Source of the DNA: Candidatus Eremiobacteraceae bacterium
Lineage (GTDB): Bacteria; Vulcanimicrobiota; Vulcanimicrobiia; Eremiobacterales; Eremiobacteraceae
Assembly (NCBI GenBank): GCA_035314825.1
Contig: DATFYX010000089.1
Location: 1-61,799, forward strand
Length of the DNA: 61,799 nt
Direction: 5' to 3'
Shown here: positions 61,751-61,799 of the stretch, in pieces
How the letters are laid out: each line of letters opens with the position of its first letter
Position numbering within the stretch: the first letter of the stretch is position 1
Notes under the pieces: model-generated
Seen by the model: only the letters and a program-made list of their open reading frames with translations
Database searches by the model: none
Told to the model about the DNA's origin: nothing
Program-made: the position numbers and the translations under genes

Positions 61751-61799
61751 TGGTCGCCTCCCTGGTGGCAAGTGACACCCGCATAACGGGCCGCGATGA

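Overview
GC-rich bacterial chromosome segment carrying about 60 protein genes, one tRNA-Leu and one probable structured RNA, with no plasmid, phage or insertion-sequence genes. The gene content (SUF Fe-S assembly, an ACT-type malic enzyme, type II NADH dehydrogenase, TCA-cycle enzymes, DUF4331/DUF4397 exported proteins, many small secreted proteins) suggests an aerobic heterotroph from a poorly cultured, deep-branching, GC-rich lineage such as Eremiobacterota (WPS-2). That placement is an impression from protein style and is not proven by any marker here.

Layout. 1-2450: sufB (cut by the window edge) and sufC, divergent from a SufR-like regulator and a NifU-like scaffold protein, with two overlapping promoters between them. 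2.6-4.9 kb: STAS protein, exported protein, split-barrel protein, metallo-beta-lactamase-fold hydrolase and FlK-like thioesterase. 5.0-8.7 kb: a three-gene overlapping operon of LuxE-like acyl-protein synthetase, LuxC-like acyl-CoA reductase and a class III aminotransferase, possibly an acid-to-aldehyde-to-amine pathway. 8.69-9.05 kb: DnaA-box-like sites, a strong promoter and a structured RNA ending in a hairpin, followed by an MFS exporter. 10.5-16.7 kb: DUF4397 lipoprotein, 2-oxoacid dehydrogenase E2/E1beta/E1alpha and malic enzyme. 16.7-25.2 kb: PucR-type HTH plus molbindin, amidohydrolase, M1 aminopeptidase with HEAT repeats, EF-G paralogue, queE-queD, a small membrane protein and rpoZ. 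25.3-28.7 kb: two hotdog thioesterases, a tryptophanase-family lyase and a DUF5069 protein. 29.3-33.1 kb: ABC-2 exporter operon with a Kelch protein inside it. 33.2-40.2 kb: GGCT-like protein, Ada-like repair protein, NDH-2, beta-propeller phosphoesterase, MBL-cupin fusion and an exported protein. 40.3-45.3 kb: SWIM/SNF2 helicase followed directly by a PLP decarboxylase. 45.3-61.8 kb: exported proteins, citrate synthase, glycolipid glycosyltransferase, ROK kinase, tRNA-Leu(GAG), OppC/OppB permeases, aconitase, isocitrate dehydrogenase, cytidylate-kinase-like protein, M16 peptidase and a DUF4331 pair.

Three enzymes that act in sequence in the TCA cycle (citrate synthase, aconitase, isocitrate dehydrogenase) lie within 11 kb on the same strand but not in one operon. 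The 2-oxoacid dehydrogenase and malic enzyme lie further upstream.

The most unusual signals are: (i) a dispersed perfect palindrome, CGGTCGAATTTATTCGACCG or its G/C-swapped form, with eight copies at six loci plus one decayed copy, two of them read in frame inside genes, whose arms show compensatory base changes; (ii) the promoter-hairpin RNA at 8.77-9.05 kb, which I could not match to any RNA family from memory; (iii) the LuxE-LuxC-aminotransferase operon; (iv) citrate synthase with an ideal Shine-Dalgarno but GTC where its start codon should be.
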